A stretch of DNA of 12,948 nt from Pseudomonadota bacterium (GCA_003242645.1 QGVC01000069.1:1-12948), one strand, 5' to 3'. Numbered from the stretch's first letter, positions 1 through 7,407 are shown. The notes: generated by a model not told the origin, from the letters alone. Program-made: numbers and translations.

Positions 1-683
1 AGCACGAGCATCAAGGTCTGAGGCCCAAGCTCGATCTTCACGGCTCGCGCTGCAGCCACCTGTGCGCCCAATGTGTAGAGCGCCAGCGGCGTGAAAATGG
101 AGCCGAGGAACTGCAATGGCTGGCTGATGACCACGGGCATTTCGACCTCGAGACCACGCAGCGCAAGGCCGAGGATGACCGAAGGTATGAGCGGCGTCTC
201 AAAGGCATTTCGCAGCTTGCCAAGCTTGCTGCCACCGGAGGGCGCCAACAGCCAGACGCCGACCGTACAGACGAGAATGGCCATCAACGCTGTCAGCACC
301 GACTGATAAATCAGATAGTCCGGCCCGAACGCGAGCTGCGTCACGGGGATGCCAAAGAAGCCCACGTTGGCGTAGGCGGTTCCCAGCCCCATCATGGGCC
401 CCAACGACCGGCGCATGCGAAACATCAGAACTAGCAACCAGCCGAGGGGGATCAGGATCAGGAACTGCACGACGCCGAAGTAGACGACGGGCCACACGAC
501 CGAGAGGGGCTGATTGCCGGTCGACAGGAAGTGCACCAGAAACGCCGGCATGACCACGTAAACCTGGAGCCGATTGAGACTGCCGACGTCGAGCTTCAGC
601 CGCGGCTGAAGAATCCAGCCCATCGCGACGAGCGAGATGATCGGAAGTGTAACCTGCGTAAGGATTTCAACAAAAAGCGACAT
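1..683 (-). CDS. AEC family transporter (auxin efflux carrier-like permease), 3' end cut by window edge
   Basis: The minus strand is open from an ATG at 683 to the window edge, giving the first 227 residues; family members are usually about 310-320 residues, so roughly a third is missing. A purine-rich GGGGAGG just ahead supports the start. The protein is very hydrophobic, with likely membrane helices near residues 5-25, 40-56, 62-88, 98-118, 125-146 and 165-177. It carries the conserved NVGFFGIP stretch (106-113) in the first helix bundle and an LGAQVA stretch near 205-210, both typical of AEC proteins. Known members export or exchange organic acids such as malate or malonate, and amino acid derivatives; 'auxin efflux' is only the plant founder's name. 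Substrate cannot be read from sequence. The gene lies 98 bases downstream of the PhnN-like gene on the same strand, so cotranscription is possible. Family assignment is confident; function is inferred. Confidence 0.88.
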   Translation of the reverse strand, partial: MSLFVEILTQVTLPIISLVAMGWILQPRLKLDVGSLNRLQVYVVMPAFLVHFLSTGNQPLSVVWPVVYFGVVQFLILIPLGWLLVLMFRMRRSLGPMMGLGTAYANVGFFGIPVTQLAFGPDYLIYQSVLTALMAILVCTVGVWLLAPSGGSKLGKLRNAFETPLIPSVILGLALRGLEVEMPVVISQPLQFLGSIFTPLALYTLGAQVAAARAVKIELGPQTLMLV

Positions 684-781
684 TCCCCTCCCCGCAGCTG
701 TCGCTCGGACCGCAAGGCATGCCCGTGATGGCTGGTTAGTGGGATGAGCTGCTCGCAGAAATTTTGCGTGCGACAAACCCG

Positions 782-1516
782 CTACAGTGCCGCAGCCGTT
801 GCGGAGGTGCGCCGCCCTCGGATGCCTTTTGTTGGCGTTTGAGAACTGGCCTGGGGAGGTGGTGTGCTTGCTAACGAGAGAAGCTCATGCTCGAGGCGTG
901 CCATGCGATCGGTCAACGCCTGAATTGCGGACGGAATATCGCCGGCATAAGGGATCACGTCAGTCCTCGGCGCCAGAGAACGAGCCTCAAGCCGTCTAGC
1001 CAGCCGCGGCCCGACGATGCGTCGTAGGCAAGCTCGCGGCGTCAGAGACGCCAAGGCGGCGTCGAGCCGGCAGGTGAGGCGAATGACACGCAGGTCCGCT
1101 CCGAACCCACGTAGCTCGTCCACAACCTCCGGGGGTGCTGCGATGACGGCCGTGCGGCCGTCGAGGAGCAATTTGCGCAAGCTGTCGGGCAAGCCGAAAC
1201 GCTGACCATCGGATTGCCAAGTTGCGACGAACCCGCCCTCCTGCTCGATCTGACGAAATAGTCTTCTCGTCACAACGAGCTCCGCGTCCGAGGAGCTGCT
1301 GCGACGGGTCGTGATCCGATTTGGAAACTCGAACTCCGTATTCGGCATTCGCCGACGCGCCGCCGTCAGGATCAGATCGAGCGTGGCCAGCTGTAACCCT
1401 GTCACAACGACAAGGCAACCGATCCCAGGCAAGCGACCACGCCTGCCGAGCGAAGAAGGACTTTTGCGCGAATGATTTGCCTCGGCGCAATCCCTTCTTC
1501 CGCGAGTCCCCTCCAT
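782..1516 (-). CDS. PhnN-like protein (ribose 1,5-bisphosphokinase / guanylate kinase fold) with degenerate P-loop
   Basis: The 244-residue protein aligns by eye with the PhnN family, which phosphorylates ribose 1,5-bisphosphate to PRPP in phosphonate use. The first strand LVVVTG (35-40) is kept. The loop that should read like GPSGAGKDTL is GLQLATLDLI (40-49), lacking the Walker A lysine and the Ser/Thr after it. Later segments keep the family pattern: RITTRR (67-72), a GGFVATWQSDGQRFGLP stretch (94-110) where PhnN has F-x-x-x-W-x-A-H-G-x-x-Y-G-I-P, a VIAAPPEVV segment (114-122), and RVIRLT (133-138). The C-terminal end has an LTDRMARLEHELL helix (201-213), possibly coiled-coil, and a low-complexity basic tail. 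Without the lysine, kinase activity is unlikely. An in-frame TTG at 1432 (residue 29) is an alternative start closer to the usual PhnN N-terminus. No phn genes lie in the window. It could be a binding or regulatory pseudokinase, or a decaying gene. Confidence 0.7.
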   Translation of the reverse strand: MEGTRGRRDCAEANHSRKSPSSLGRRGRLPGIGCLVVVTGLQLATLDLILTAARRRMPNTEFEFPNRITTRRSSSSDAELVVTRRLFRQIEQEGGFVATWQSDGQRFGLPDSLRKLLLDGRTAVIAAPPEVVDELRGFGADLRVIRLTCRLDAALASLTPRACLRRIVGPRLARRLEARSLAPRTDVIPYAGDIPSAIQALTDRMARLEHELLSLASTPPPQASSQTPTKGIRGRRTSATAAAL

Positions 1517-1520
1517 TGCT

Positions 1521-1552
1521 TGATGGCCCCCTCCCCATCCGTCGGGCCATCA
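1521..1552 (-). promoter_or_regulatory. 9-base inverted repeat directly ahead of the PhnN-like gene
   Basis: TGATGGCCC at 1521-1529 is perfectly complementary to GGGCCATCA at 1544-1552, with a 14-base spacer. The repeat ends four bases before the ATG at 1516. In the minus-strand transcript it would form a hairpin whose loop contains GGGGAGG, the only Shine-Dalgarno-like sequence nearby, so it could gate translation. It could equally be a protein-binding operator at the DNA level. The repeat is seen directly; both roles are inference. Confidence 0.5.
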
Positions 1553-1743
1553 CAACTGACTCGCCGGTTCTTGTCGATGTCTCGCACGAACGCAACCACG
1601 GATCGTGGACGAGGCGCGCCGTGACACAGTTTTGCCCCATTGTCGCCATTGATCAGTGGTTCGCGCTTTACGTGTATGTGCCGCGTTACTCTACCTGAAG
1701 GCGCGCTTGCTTCATCTTCGTCATCAATCACGGGGTAAGCGGT

Positions 1744-2421
1744 ATGACAATTGCATCCGGCGCCATCATCCAATCGCTCCTTGAGAGCTTCGCCGCGGCT
1801 GAAGTGCACGAGTTCCCCTTTCGCCACTGGCTGCTAACCCGTTGCATTCCCGAGCCTGCTGTCGACGAAATTCTCGAGCTTCCTTTCCCTCCCCCGGCGC
1901 TCAACGGCGTCTCCGGAAAACGCGAGCTTCATAATGCCACGCGGAAGTATTTCGACCGCGAGAACCAGGCGAAATTCCCGATCGTGGCTTCCGTTGCCCA
2001 AGCCTTGCAGGATCCGCGTGTAACCGGCGCAGTGGAGCGCCACTTCGGCATTCGGCTGGGCGGCGCTTATTTACGGATTGAGTATGCGCAGGATACGGAC
2101 GGATTCTGGCTCGAGCCGCATACGGACCTAGGCGTCAAGCTGTTCACATTCTTGATCTACCTGTCGCGCGATCCGAGCCACGCCGATCTCGGAACGGATC
2201 TTTATGACAGCGAAAAGCGGCACGTCGGGCGCTCGCCCTTCGCTTCGAATTCCGCGATGATTTTCGTGCCGTCGGATAACACTTATCACGGCTTCGAACC
2301 GCGCAAGATCAACGGCGTGCGCAAGTCGCTCATCGTCAACTACGTGACCGACGAATGGCGGGCCCGCGAACAGCTCTCCTTCCCGGACCAGCCGATCGTC
2401 AGCATGGCGGAAGCAGCCTGA
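1744..2421 (+). CDS. 2-oxoglutarate/Fe(II)-dependent dioxygenase family protein
   Basis: The 225-residue protein carries the iron-binding facial triad of this superfamily: HTD at 126-128 gives His126 and Asp128, and His182 in NTYHGF gives the distal histidine. Arg193 in GVRKSLIVNYV lies eleven residues further on, where the 2-oxoglutarate carboxylate is bound. The surrounding strands (KLFTFLIYLS at 132-141, SAMIFVPS at 170-177) fit the double-stranded beta-helix core, and the prolyl-hydroxylase-like 2OG-FeII_Oxy group is the nearest fit. There is no signal peptide or membrane segment, so it is cytoplasmic. Such enzymes hydroxylate small molecules, sugars or protein side chains using O2 and 2-oxoglutarate; the substrate cannot be told. 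The start is the first ATG of the domain frame, with only a weak GGGG ahead of it. It is divergent from the PhnN-like gene and converges with tctA, leaving 17 bases and no visible terminator. Confidence 0.85.
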   Translation: MTIASGAIIQSLLESFAAAEVHEFPFRHWLLTRCIPEPAVDEILELPFPPPALNGVSGKRELHNATRKYFDRENQAKFPIVASVAQALQDPRVTGAVERHFGIRLGGAYLRIEYAQDTDGFWLEPHTDLGVKLFTFLIYLSRDPSHADLGTDLYDSEKRHVGRSPFASNSAMIFVPSDNTYHGFEPRKINGVRKSLIVNYVTDEWRAREQLSFPDQPIVSMAEAA

Positions 2422-2438
2422 CGTTTTGCGCCAATGAG

Positions 2439-3938
2439 CTAGGCAAATGCCGCCTTCCGGCTTCTGCGCCAGTGGGCGGCAGCGGCGCCGATCAACATCA
2501 GGGCTGCGATAGTCAGCAGCCCTGCCGAGATCGGTCGCGTGAAGAATACCGACAGATCGCCCTGACTGATTTGCACGGCACGGCGAAACTGAATTTCAGC
2601 TAGCGGCCCCAAGATCAGGCCGACGATGACCGGCGCAATCGGATAATCCAGCCGCCTCAGCATGGAGCCGAGGAGGCCGAGGAGGATCAAAGCAATAACG
2701 TCGACGGTTGAACGGTTGATTCCATAAACGCCGAGCATCGCGAAAACGGAAATGCCACCATAAAGCCAAGGCTTTGGAATATAGAGCAGCCGCACCCAAA
2801 GGCCGACCAGCGGCAGGTTGAGAACCAGCAGCATCGCGTTGCCGATCAGCAAGCTCGCGATCAAACCCCATACGAGCGCGCTGTTCGACGAGAACAAGAG
2901 CGGTCCCGGCTGCAGGCCGTACTGCTGGAATGCTGCCAGCATGATTGCGGCCGTTGAAGATGTCGGTAGACCGAAAGTCAGCAGCGGAACGAGCACTCCA
3001 GCAACAGCAGCGTTATTGGCCGCTTCCGGCCCCGCCACTCCTTCAATGGCCCCCTCGCCGAACTCCTCCGGTTTTTTCGAGAGCGACTTTTCAACCTTGT
3101 AGGAAATGAAGGTCGGCAGCTCGGCGCCGCCAGCCGGAAGAGCTCCGAACGGGAACCCGATCAGCGTGCCCCTGAGCCACGGCTTCCACGAGCGTGCCCA
3201 GTCTTCGCGCGTCATGAACGCCCGGCCTTTAACAGGGACGATCTCCTCCCGCCGCAGGTCCGCTCGAGAGGCGAGGTACAGGGCTTCACCCACCGCGAAT
3301 AGGGCAACGGCTACGAGCACAACGCTCAACCCGTCGAGCAGCTCGAGGATTCCGAAGGTGAAGCGCGATTGGCCAGTCTGCTGATCGATCCCGACGAGCC
3401 CGATCGCAATGCCGATAAACAGGGAAACCAGGCCTCGCAAAACCGAGCTGCCGAGCAATGCCGAGACGGCAGCGAAGGCAACGACCATCAGCGCGAAATA
3501 ATCAGCCGGGCCGAACAACAGCGCGAGCTTCACCACCTCGGGCGCCAACACTGCCAACAGCAACGTGCCGATAAGGCCGGCAACAAAAGAGCCAATTGCG
3601 GACGTTGCCAACGCCGCGGCCCCGCGTCCCTTGCGGGCCATTTTGTTGCCGTCGATGGTCGTGACGAGCGAGCCCGTCTCTCCCGGCGTGTTGATCAGAA
3701 TGGCCGTCGTCGAGCTGCCGTACATGGCCCCGTAATAGAGGCCGCCGAAAATAATGAATGCTGACGTTGGATCGAGCTTGTAGGTGACCGGCAGCAGCAG
3801 GGCGATGGTCAACGCCGGACCTATGCCGGGAAGAATGCCGATCGCGGTGCCCAGCGTGACGCCCACCAGCGACCACATCAGATTGAGCGGCGTGAGAGCG
3901 ACCGCGAAGCCGTGGGCGAGATTGCTGAAAACGTCCAT
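2439..3938 (-). CDS. tctA: TctA, large membrane permease of the tripartite tricarboxylate transporter
   Basis: The 499-residue hydrophobic protein has the usual length and repeats of TctA, with about 11-12 membrane helices. Signature stretches are LPGIGP (36-41), the [15 protein letters not shown] loop (73-87), GPEAANNAA near residue 320, and [16 protein letters not shown] shortly after it. The two glycine/proline-rich re-entrant segments mark the internal duplication of the family. TctA carries the substrate across the inner membrane using an ion gradient, after delivery by the periplasmic protein TctC. The gene begins four bases after the tctB stop (a TGA then GGGG then ATG arrangement), so the two are almost certainly translationally linked. 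It ends 17 bases from the convergent dioxygenase gene. The substrate (tricarboxylate, dicarboxylate, aromatic acid or other) cannot be decided from TctA. Confidence 0.96.
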   Translation of the reverse strand: MDVFSNLAHGFAVALTPLNLMWSLVGVTLGTAIGILPGIGPALTIALLLPVTYKLDPTSAFIIFGGLYYGAMYGSSTTAILINTPGETGSLVTTIDGNKMARKGRGAAALATSAIGSFVAGLIGTLLLAVLAPEVVKLALLFGPADYFALMVVAFAAVSALLGSSVLRGLVSLFIGIAIGLVGIDQQTGQSRFTFGILELLDGLSVVLVAVALFAVGEALYLASRADLRREEIVPVKGRAFMTREDWARSWKPWLRGTLIGFPFGALPAGGAELPTFISYKVEKSLSKKPEEFGEGAIEGVAGPEAANNAAVAGVLVPLLTFGLPTSSTAAIMLAAFQQYGLQPGPLLFSSNSALVWGLIASLLIGNAMLLVLNLPLVGLWVRLLYIPKPWLYGGISVFAMLGVYGINRSTVDVIALILLGLLGSMLRRLDYPIAPVIVGLILGPLAEIQFRRAVQISQGDLSVFFTRPISAGLLTIAALMLIGAAAAHWRRSRKAAFA

Positions 3939-3942
3939 CCCC

Positions 3943-4434
3943 TCACCCGCGGAGCAAGCTGTCGAAAACAGACCCTAATGGCAGCATGAGCCCGAGCCCG
4001 TAGGAAAACACGGCGAGGATGATCAAACCTATGAGGATTCCGATGCCGAGGTCGAGGAGCGGGCGCCGCGATCCGAATGCGCGCGCGACGGCGGCGAAAA
4101 GCAAGGCGGTGGCGACGGCAAAGCCGAGGTAGTCCACCGTGATCAGAAATAATACCGGACCAGAAAGCGCTGTGAAAAAAGAAAACCAGTCGTTCTCGGG
4201 CGCACGATGCGCGCCATCCGTTAGAGTGTTTTCGCGTGGTGCGACCAGCGCGGTCAGAATGGTAAGAGCTCCAAGCGCAACAAGCGCGATCGCAACGATC
4301 ATGGGAAAGAGCCGCGGACCGAGAAGCACCACGGCCGGCGAAACGTGAATGTCCTGCGCGTTGACGAAAAGACCAGCGCCGATGAGCACAAGCGCCAGCC
4401 CAACCAGCGCGTGGGCATTGAAGCGGCCCGTCAC
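3943..4434 (-). CDS. tctB: TctB, small membrane subunit of the tripartite tricarboxylate transporter
   Basis: The protein has about 163 residues with four likely membrane helices: a hydrophobic segment soon after the start, one around a [15 protein letters not shown] stretch, a third in [24 protein letters not shown], and a last one in [18 protein letters not shown]. The GPRLFP motif in the second segment and the GVY/DYLGF-type motif before the third are typical of TctB. The same frame opens at a TTG at 4446, but that codon has no ribosome site. GGAGA lies six bases ahead of the in-frame GTG at 4434, so I choose the GTG. TctB is the poorly conserved small partner of TctA and is needed for transport. 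The gene sits between tctC and tctA and nearly abuts tctA. Assignment rests on topology, motifs and operon position together. Confidence 0.92.
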   Translation of the reverse strand: MTGRFNAHALVGLALVLIGAGLFVNAQDIHVSPAVVLLGPRLFPMIVAIALVALGALTILTALVAPRENTLTDGAHRAPENDWFSFFTALSGPVLFLITVDYLGFAVATALLFAAVARAFGSRRPLLDLGIGILIGLIILAVFSYGLGLMLPLGSVFDSLLRG

Positions 4435-4454
4435 GGATCTCTCCAATGGTCGAA

Positions 4455-4484
4455 GCTGCCGCCCGCCTGCAGGCGAACGGCAGC
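4455..4484 (-). promoter_or_regulatory. Nested hairpin between tctC and tctB
   Basis: GCTGCCG (4455-4461) pairs with CGGCAGC (4478-4484). Inside, after a two-by-two internal loop, CGCCTGCAGGCG (4464-4475) is a perfect palindrome. The whole gives a GC-rich 30-base stem-loop filling most of the 54-base gap after the tctC stop. There is no following T-run, so full termination is unlikely. Hairpins here in binding-protein transporter operons commonly protect the upstream mRNA and raise the binding protein above the membrane subunits; that role is inferred. Confidence 0.6.
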
Positions 4485-4500
4485 GCGATGCAAGACCGAG

Positions 4501-5466
4501 CTAATTCACGAGTCCGACAGACTTAAGAACCTCGGTCACCCGCTCATTCTCTTCGGCGAGATAGCGCTCGAACTCAGGACCCGCGAGATAATTGTCGAGC
4601 CAACCACGCTCAGCGAGCTTCTTCTTCCACTGCTCCGATTTCACCATCGCATCGATGACCGCGGTGAGCTTTTCGCGGTCGGCTTGAGAAATTCCGGGAG
4701 GTGCCATAACTGCGCGCCAATTGCCGATGACAAGGTCTACGCCCTGCTCCTTGAAGGTGGGCGCATCGATGCCCGGTATACGCTGATCGCTGCTCACGCC
4801 CAGCCACCGTAGCTTCCCGGCCTTGACCTGCGGCTCCAGCTCAGATGCGCTGTTGATGCCGAGGGTGACATGGCCGCCGAGGATCGAGGCCATGGCCTCG
4901 CCGCCACCGGAATGGGCGATGTAGTTGACCTTCGCGGGATCGACGCCGACGGCCTTGGCGAAGAGCGCGGCCGCGATGTGGTCCGTGCCGCCCGCGGAGC
5001 CGCCGCCCCATGAAACGGAGCCAGGGTCGGCCTTCAGTTTGGCGATCAAGTCATCGAGCGTCTTGATATCGGAATCGACGGGTACGGCGATCGCCTCCCA
5101 CTCCGAGGTGAGCCGTGCGATCGGTGTGACGTCAGCCAGGGTAACCGGCGATTTGTTCGACAGGATAGCCCCGACCATCACGAGGCCGGAGACCATCAGC
5201 GAGGTGCCGTCGCCCTTCTTCTTGACGAACTGGGCAATTCCCACGGTGCCACCAGCGCCAGCCACGTTCTCCACCGTGACGGACTTCACGATGCCCGCGG
5301 CTTGCAGCACCTCCTGCATGGCACGGGCCGTACCGTCCCAGCCGCCACCCGGTGCAGCGGGCGCCATGATCGTGAGATGGTCCATCTGCTGTGCTGAGGC
5401 CGGCAGCGCCAGCGTTGCGGAGAGCGCAACGGCCAAGAACGTGCGCCGAGTGGTCAGAATGCCCAT
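4501..5466 (-). CDS. tctC: TctC, periplasmic substrate-binding protein (Bug family) of the tripartite tricarboxylate transporter
   Basis: The 321-residue protein starts with a signal peptide: an Arg-Arg pair at 7-8, a hydrophobic core LAVALSATLALP, and a likely cut after ASA near residue 25. The Arg-Arg could suggest Tat export, but the pattern is incomplete and Sec is as likely. The mature part has Bug-family features: an early APAAPGGGWDGTAR loop (35-48) and VTVENVAGAGGTVG (58-71), which in known structures hold the ligand carboxylate through ordered water and backbone contacts, then SWGGGSAGGTDHIAA (150-164) and the C-terminal GPEFERYLAEENERV. GGGAGGA lies seven bases before the ATG, an excellent ribosome site. 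The gene is first in the tctC-tctB-tctA operon. Bug proteins bind carboxylates of many kinds, so the ligand is unknown. No tctD/tctE regulators are visible nearby. Confidence 0.95.
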   Translation of the reverse strand: MGILTTRRTFLAVALSATLALPASAQQMDHLTIMAPAAPGGGWDGTARAMQEVLQAAGIVKSVTVENVAGAGGTVGIAQFVKKKGDGTSLMVSGLVMVGAILSNKSPVTLADVTPIARLTSEWEAIAVPVDSDIKTLDDLIAKLKADPGSVSWGGGSAGGTDHIAAALFAKAVGVDPAKVNYIAHSGGGEAMASILGGHVTLGINSASELEPQVKAGKLRWLGVSSDQRIPGIDAPTFKEQGVDLVIGNWRAVMAPPGISQADREKLTAVIDAMVKSEQWKKKLAERGWLDNYLAGPEFERYLAEENERVTEVLKSVGLVN

Positions 5467-5491
5467 GCCTTGTCCTCCCAGTCTCGTCCTC

Positions 5492-5508
5492 AGGGATCGA
5501 TCATCCCT
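5492..5508. promoter_or_regulatory. 17-base inverted repeat ahead of tctC, candidate operator
   Basis: AGGGAT and ATCCCT flank a five-base centre CGATC. The site lies 26-42 bases upstream of the tctC ATG, between it and any promoter. A short palindrome with a small centre in this position suits a dimeric regulator such as a GntR- or LysR-type protein. No regulator gene is in the window. The repeat is seen; its role is inferred. Confidence 0.4.
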
Positions 5509-5644
5509 CCCGCGTCACTGGTGTAGTCTCTCGTCGCGCGGCTAGGCAACCCTGAGCCGGGCAAGACACGGCGTTGTGCATCGTGCGCAGCACACATCCA
5601 CCCCGAGAAAGCCGGACTGCGGAGTCGCGCAATTACGAAGAAGA

Positions 5645-5662
5645 GCTGAGAGCTTCCTCAGC
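5645..5662 (-). terminator. Terminator-like hairpin at the secG stop codon
   Basis: On the minus strand GCTGAG and CTCAGC pair around a GAAGCT loop, followed by the pyrimidine-rich TCTTCTTCG. The 5' arm contains the secG TGA stop. The six-base stem with an imperfect T tail makes a modest Rho-independent terminator. It suggests that tctC, 190 bases on, is a separate transcription unit. Confidence 0.5.
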
Positions 5663-6011
5663 GATCCTGCGGAACGCTAGGCGTCCCCGGTGACTGGAGG
5701 CGGTCGAGGACGCCGCCGCCCGACGTGCTGTCCTGGCCAGGCGCGGCTGGCGCCTCGGTCGCAGGCTGGTCAAACACGGAGGGCGGAGCCGAGCGCTGAG
5801 CCATCAGCGACAGGATCGTGCTCGTCAGGAAGAACGCCGCGGCCAGCCCGGCGGTCAGGCGCGTCAGCAAATTGGCCGTGCCGCGTCCCGTCAGAAATCC
5901 ACCGCCACCGCCTCCGATACCCAGCGCACCGCCTTCGGACCGCTGCAGTAGCACCACGGCAACCAACGCAGCGGCAATCATGAGGTGGATGAGGAGGACG
6001 ACGGTGACCAT
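5658..6011 (-). CDS. secG: SecG, preprotein translocase subunit
   Basis: The 117-residue protein has the SecG plan: a first membrane helix at about 3-21 ending in VVLLQRSEGG (19-28), a glycine-rich cytoplasmic loop with a run of six glycines followed by FLTGRGTANLLTR (39-51), a second helix at about 53-70, and an Ala/Pro/Ser-rich tail. The LLQRSEGG and GRG..N.LTR stretches are diagnostic. SecG associates with SecYE in the inner membrane and assists SecA-driven protein export. The ATG start agrees with the family, with GGAAG upstream. The gene follows tpiA and a small exported protein on the same strand, a familiar alphaproteobacterial order; the CTP synthase gene pyrG that usually comes next is replaced by the tct operon here. 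Confidence 0.95.
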   Translation of the reverse strand: MVTVVLLIHLMIAAALVAVVLLQRSEGGALGIGGGGGGFLTGRGTANLLTRLTAGLAAAFFLTSTILSLMAQRSAPPSVFDQPATEAPAAPGQDSTSGGGVLDRLQSPGTPSVPQDR

Positions 6012-6133
6012 TTCGGCTCGCTTCCGTTGAAGTTGCGGAAATCGAATGAGCGATGTGGGGATTGCGGCCTTCTACACCAACGTGTGGGCTGCCGCCACCC
6101 CCTCCCAACGCCGCAGAGGCTCAGCACCCCTGA

Positions 6134-6532
6134 CTAATGAGCGGCGGGCTTGCGGCGCGGCGCCGGAGCAGCACGCTTGGCGTTTGGCTTCCGGGTCGGA
6201 AGCGGAATAACCGTTGTCTTGCCCTCTGTCTTGCCCTCGGCAGTCGCAACCACAGCCTCCAGCGGCGGGCATCTGAACGTGATCTGCTCGTCGAGCTCGA
6301 TCAGCCGCTTGATGTCATTGAGCCTTGCGGGGGGCAGGTTGGCGGCGGACCATAGAGGGTCTTTCGCCATGCTCTCCCGTACGCCGGCCGCTTCGAGTTG
6401 CTGCCGCTCATTCCGGAGCATTGCGCATGTCTCGTTATCAAGCGGAGCAGCAAGCGCAGCTGTGAGAGGCATGAGCAGCGCAGTGCCCCCCGCCACCAGC
6501 AGGGCGCGCAGTCCTAAAGCCGCTAAATGCAT
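6134..6532 (-). CDS. Small exported protein of unknown function between tpiA and secG
   Basis: The 132-residue protein begins with a clear signal peptide: a hydrophobic stretch over residues 3-26 and a likely cut after ALA near residue 28. The mature part is a short, probably helical domain with two cysteines, Cys36 (NETCAML) and Cys88 (FRCPP), which could form a disulfide in the periplasm. Charged segments include LRNERQQLEAAGVRESM and the RLNDIKRLIELDEQI helix. Residues 100-132 are a low-complexity Lys/Arg/Pro/Ala tail. AAGGAG lies seven bases ahead of the ATG, so translation is well supported. It lies 36 bases after tpiA and 122 before secG on the same strand, so it is probably cotranscribed with tpiA. 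I recall similar Cys-containing exported proteins in Hyphomicrobiales, but know no function for them. Confidence 0.8.
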   Translation of the reverse strand: MHLAALGLRALLVAGGTALLMPLTAALAAPLDNETCAMLRNERQQLEAAGVRESMAKDPLWSAANLPPARLNDIKRLIELDEQITFRCPPLEAVVATAEGKTEGKTTVIPLPTRKPNAKRAAPAPRRKPAAH

Positions 6533-6568
6533 GCTGCCGCTCCTTCGTGTTCCTGCGCCACGCCCTCA

Positions 6569-7351
6569 TCACGCCGGACATGCTGCGACGATGCCGAGCA
6601 GATCGGCTGCCTTGAGGCTGGCACCACCGACCAGCGCACCGTTCACGTTCGGTACGGCAAGCAGCTCCTTCGCGTTCGAGGGCTTCACGGAGCCTCCATA
6701 CAGAATGCGCATCTCCCGGCCCTGGTTGCCGAATTTCTCCTCCAAATACTTCCTGATGAAGGCATGGACCTCCTCCACCTCGGCAGGGGTCGGGGTGAGC
6801 CCTGTGCCGATCGCCCACACGGGCTCATAGGCGATGATCGTATCGGCTGCTGTCGCCGCCTCAGGAACACTCCCCGCGAGCTGTCGCCTGACCACATCGA
6901 GCGTCAAACCGGCCCGCCGCTGGCCTGCGGTCTCGCCAATGCAGATGATCGCGGAAATCCCAGCGCGCAGCGCGGCCTCCGCCTTGGCCTTCACGATGTG
7001 GTCGAGCTCCCCGTGATCGGCGCGTCGCTCCGAGTGGCCAACGATCACCGCCGTCGCCCCCGCGTCATGCAGCATCTCCGCCGAAATATCGCCGGTGTGG
7101 GCGCCGGAAGGCAGCCAATGGCAATCCTGTGCGCCGACAGCGAGCCGCGTGCCCTCCGCCATGCGGGCCAGCTCCATTATGAGGGTAGCGGGCGGGCAGA
7201 TCATCACGTCGATGCCGTGCGGCACCTCATCGCGAACGAGTGCATCGCGCACCGCCTCTGCCTCCGCCAGCTGGGCCCGGAGCCCGTTCATCTTCCAATT
7301 CCCTGCAATGAGCGGCCGAATTGGAGCGGGGTTTGGCGGCGTCGCAGTCAT
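6569..7351 (-). CDS. tpiA: Triosephosphate isomerase
   Basis: The 260-residue protein is a full-length TIM barrel that interconverts dihydroxyacetone phosphate and glyceraldehyde 3-phosphate in glycolysis and gluconeogenesis. All catalytic parts are visible: GNWKMN with Lys20, VGHSERR with His106, [11 protein letters not shown] with catalytic Glu176 and flexible loop 6 behind it, and the phosphate-gripping YGGSV (208-212) and VGGASL near the C-terminus. It acts as a soluble dimer in the cytoplasm. The ATG has AAGGAG five bases ahead, an ideal ribosome site. It is the first gene of the minus-strand group tpiA - small exported protein - secG and is divergent from ppiD across a 201-base region. 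The N-terminus has about ten extra residues (Pro- and Thr-rich) before the barrel, which is unremarkable. Confidence 0.98.
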   Translation of the reverse strand: MTATPPNPAPIRPLIAGNWKMNGLRAQLAEAEAVRDALVRDEVPHGIDVMICPPATLIMELARMAEGTRLAVGAQDCHWLPSGAHTGDISAEMLHDAGATAVIVGHSERRADHGELDHIVKAKAEAALRAGISAIICIGETAGQRRAGLTLDVVRRQLAGSVPEAATAADTIIAYEPVWAIGTGLTPTPAEVEEVHAFIRKYLEEKFGNQGREMRILYGGSVKPSNAKELLAVPNVNGALVGGASLKAADLLGIVAACPA

Positions 7352-7407
7352 GAAGGCTCCTTGCGATTTTTCGTTCGCGTGTGGGGAACGCGCTGACGCG
7401 TCGCTAT

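Noticed and set aside
996..1649. Long minus-strand frame of 217 codons overlapping the PhnN-like gene
   Set aside because: It shows no family features and is Arg/Ser/Gly-rich as expected of an out-of-frame reading of GC-rich DNA; the overlapping frame has recognisable PhnN motifs.
1402..1827. Minus-strand frame of 141 codons spanning the dioxygenase start and the intergenic region
   Set aside because: It runs antisense to the dioxygenase and overlaps the PhnN-like gene, with no recognisable domain and no good ribosome site.
6527..7396. Plus-strand frame of 289 codons over tpiA
   Set aside because: It is wholly antisense to an intact tpiA and has a shuffled His/Arg-rich composition; long antisense frames are common at this GC content.
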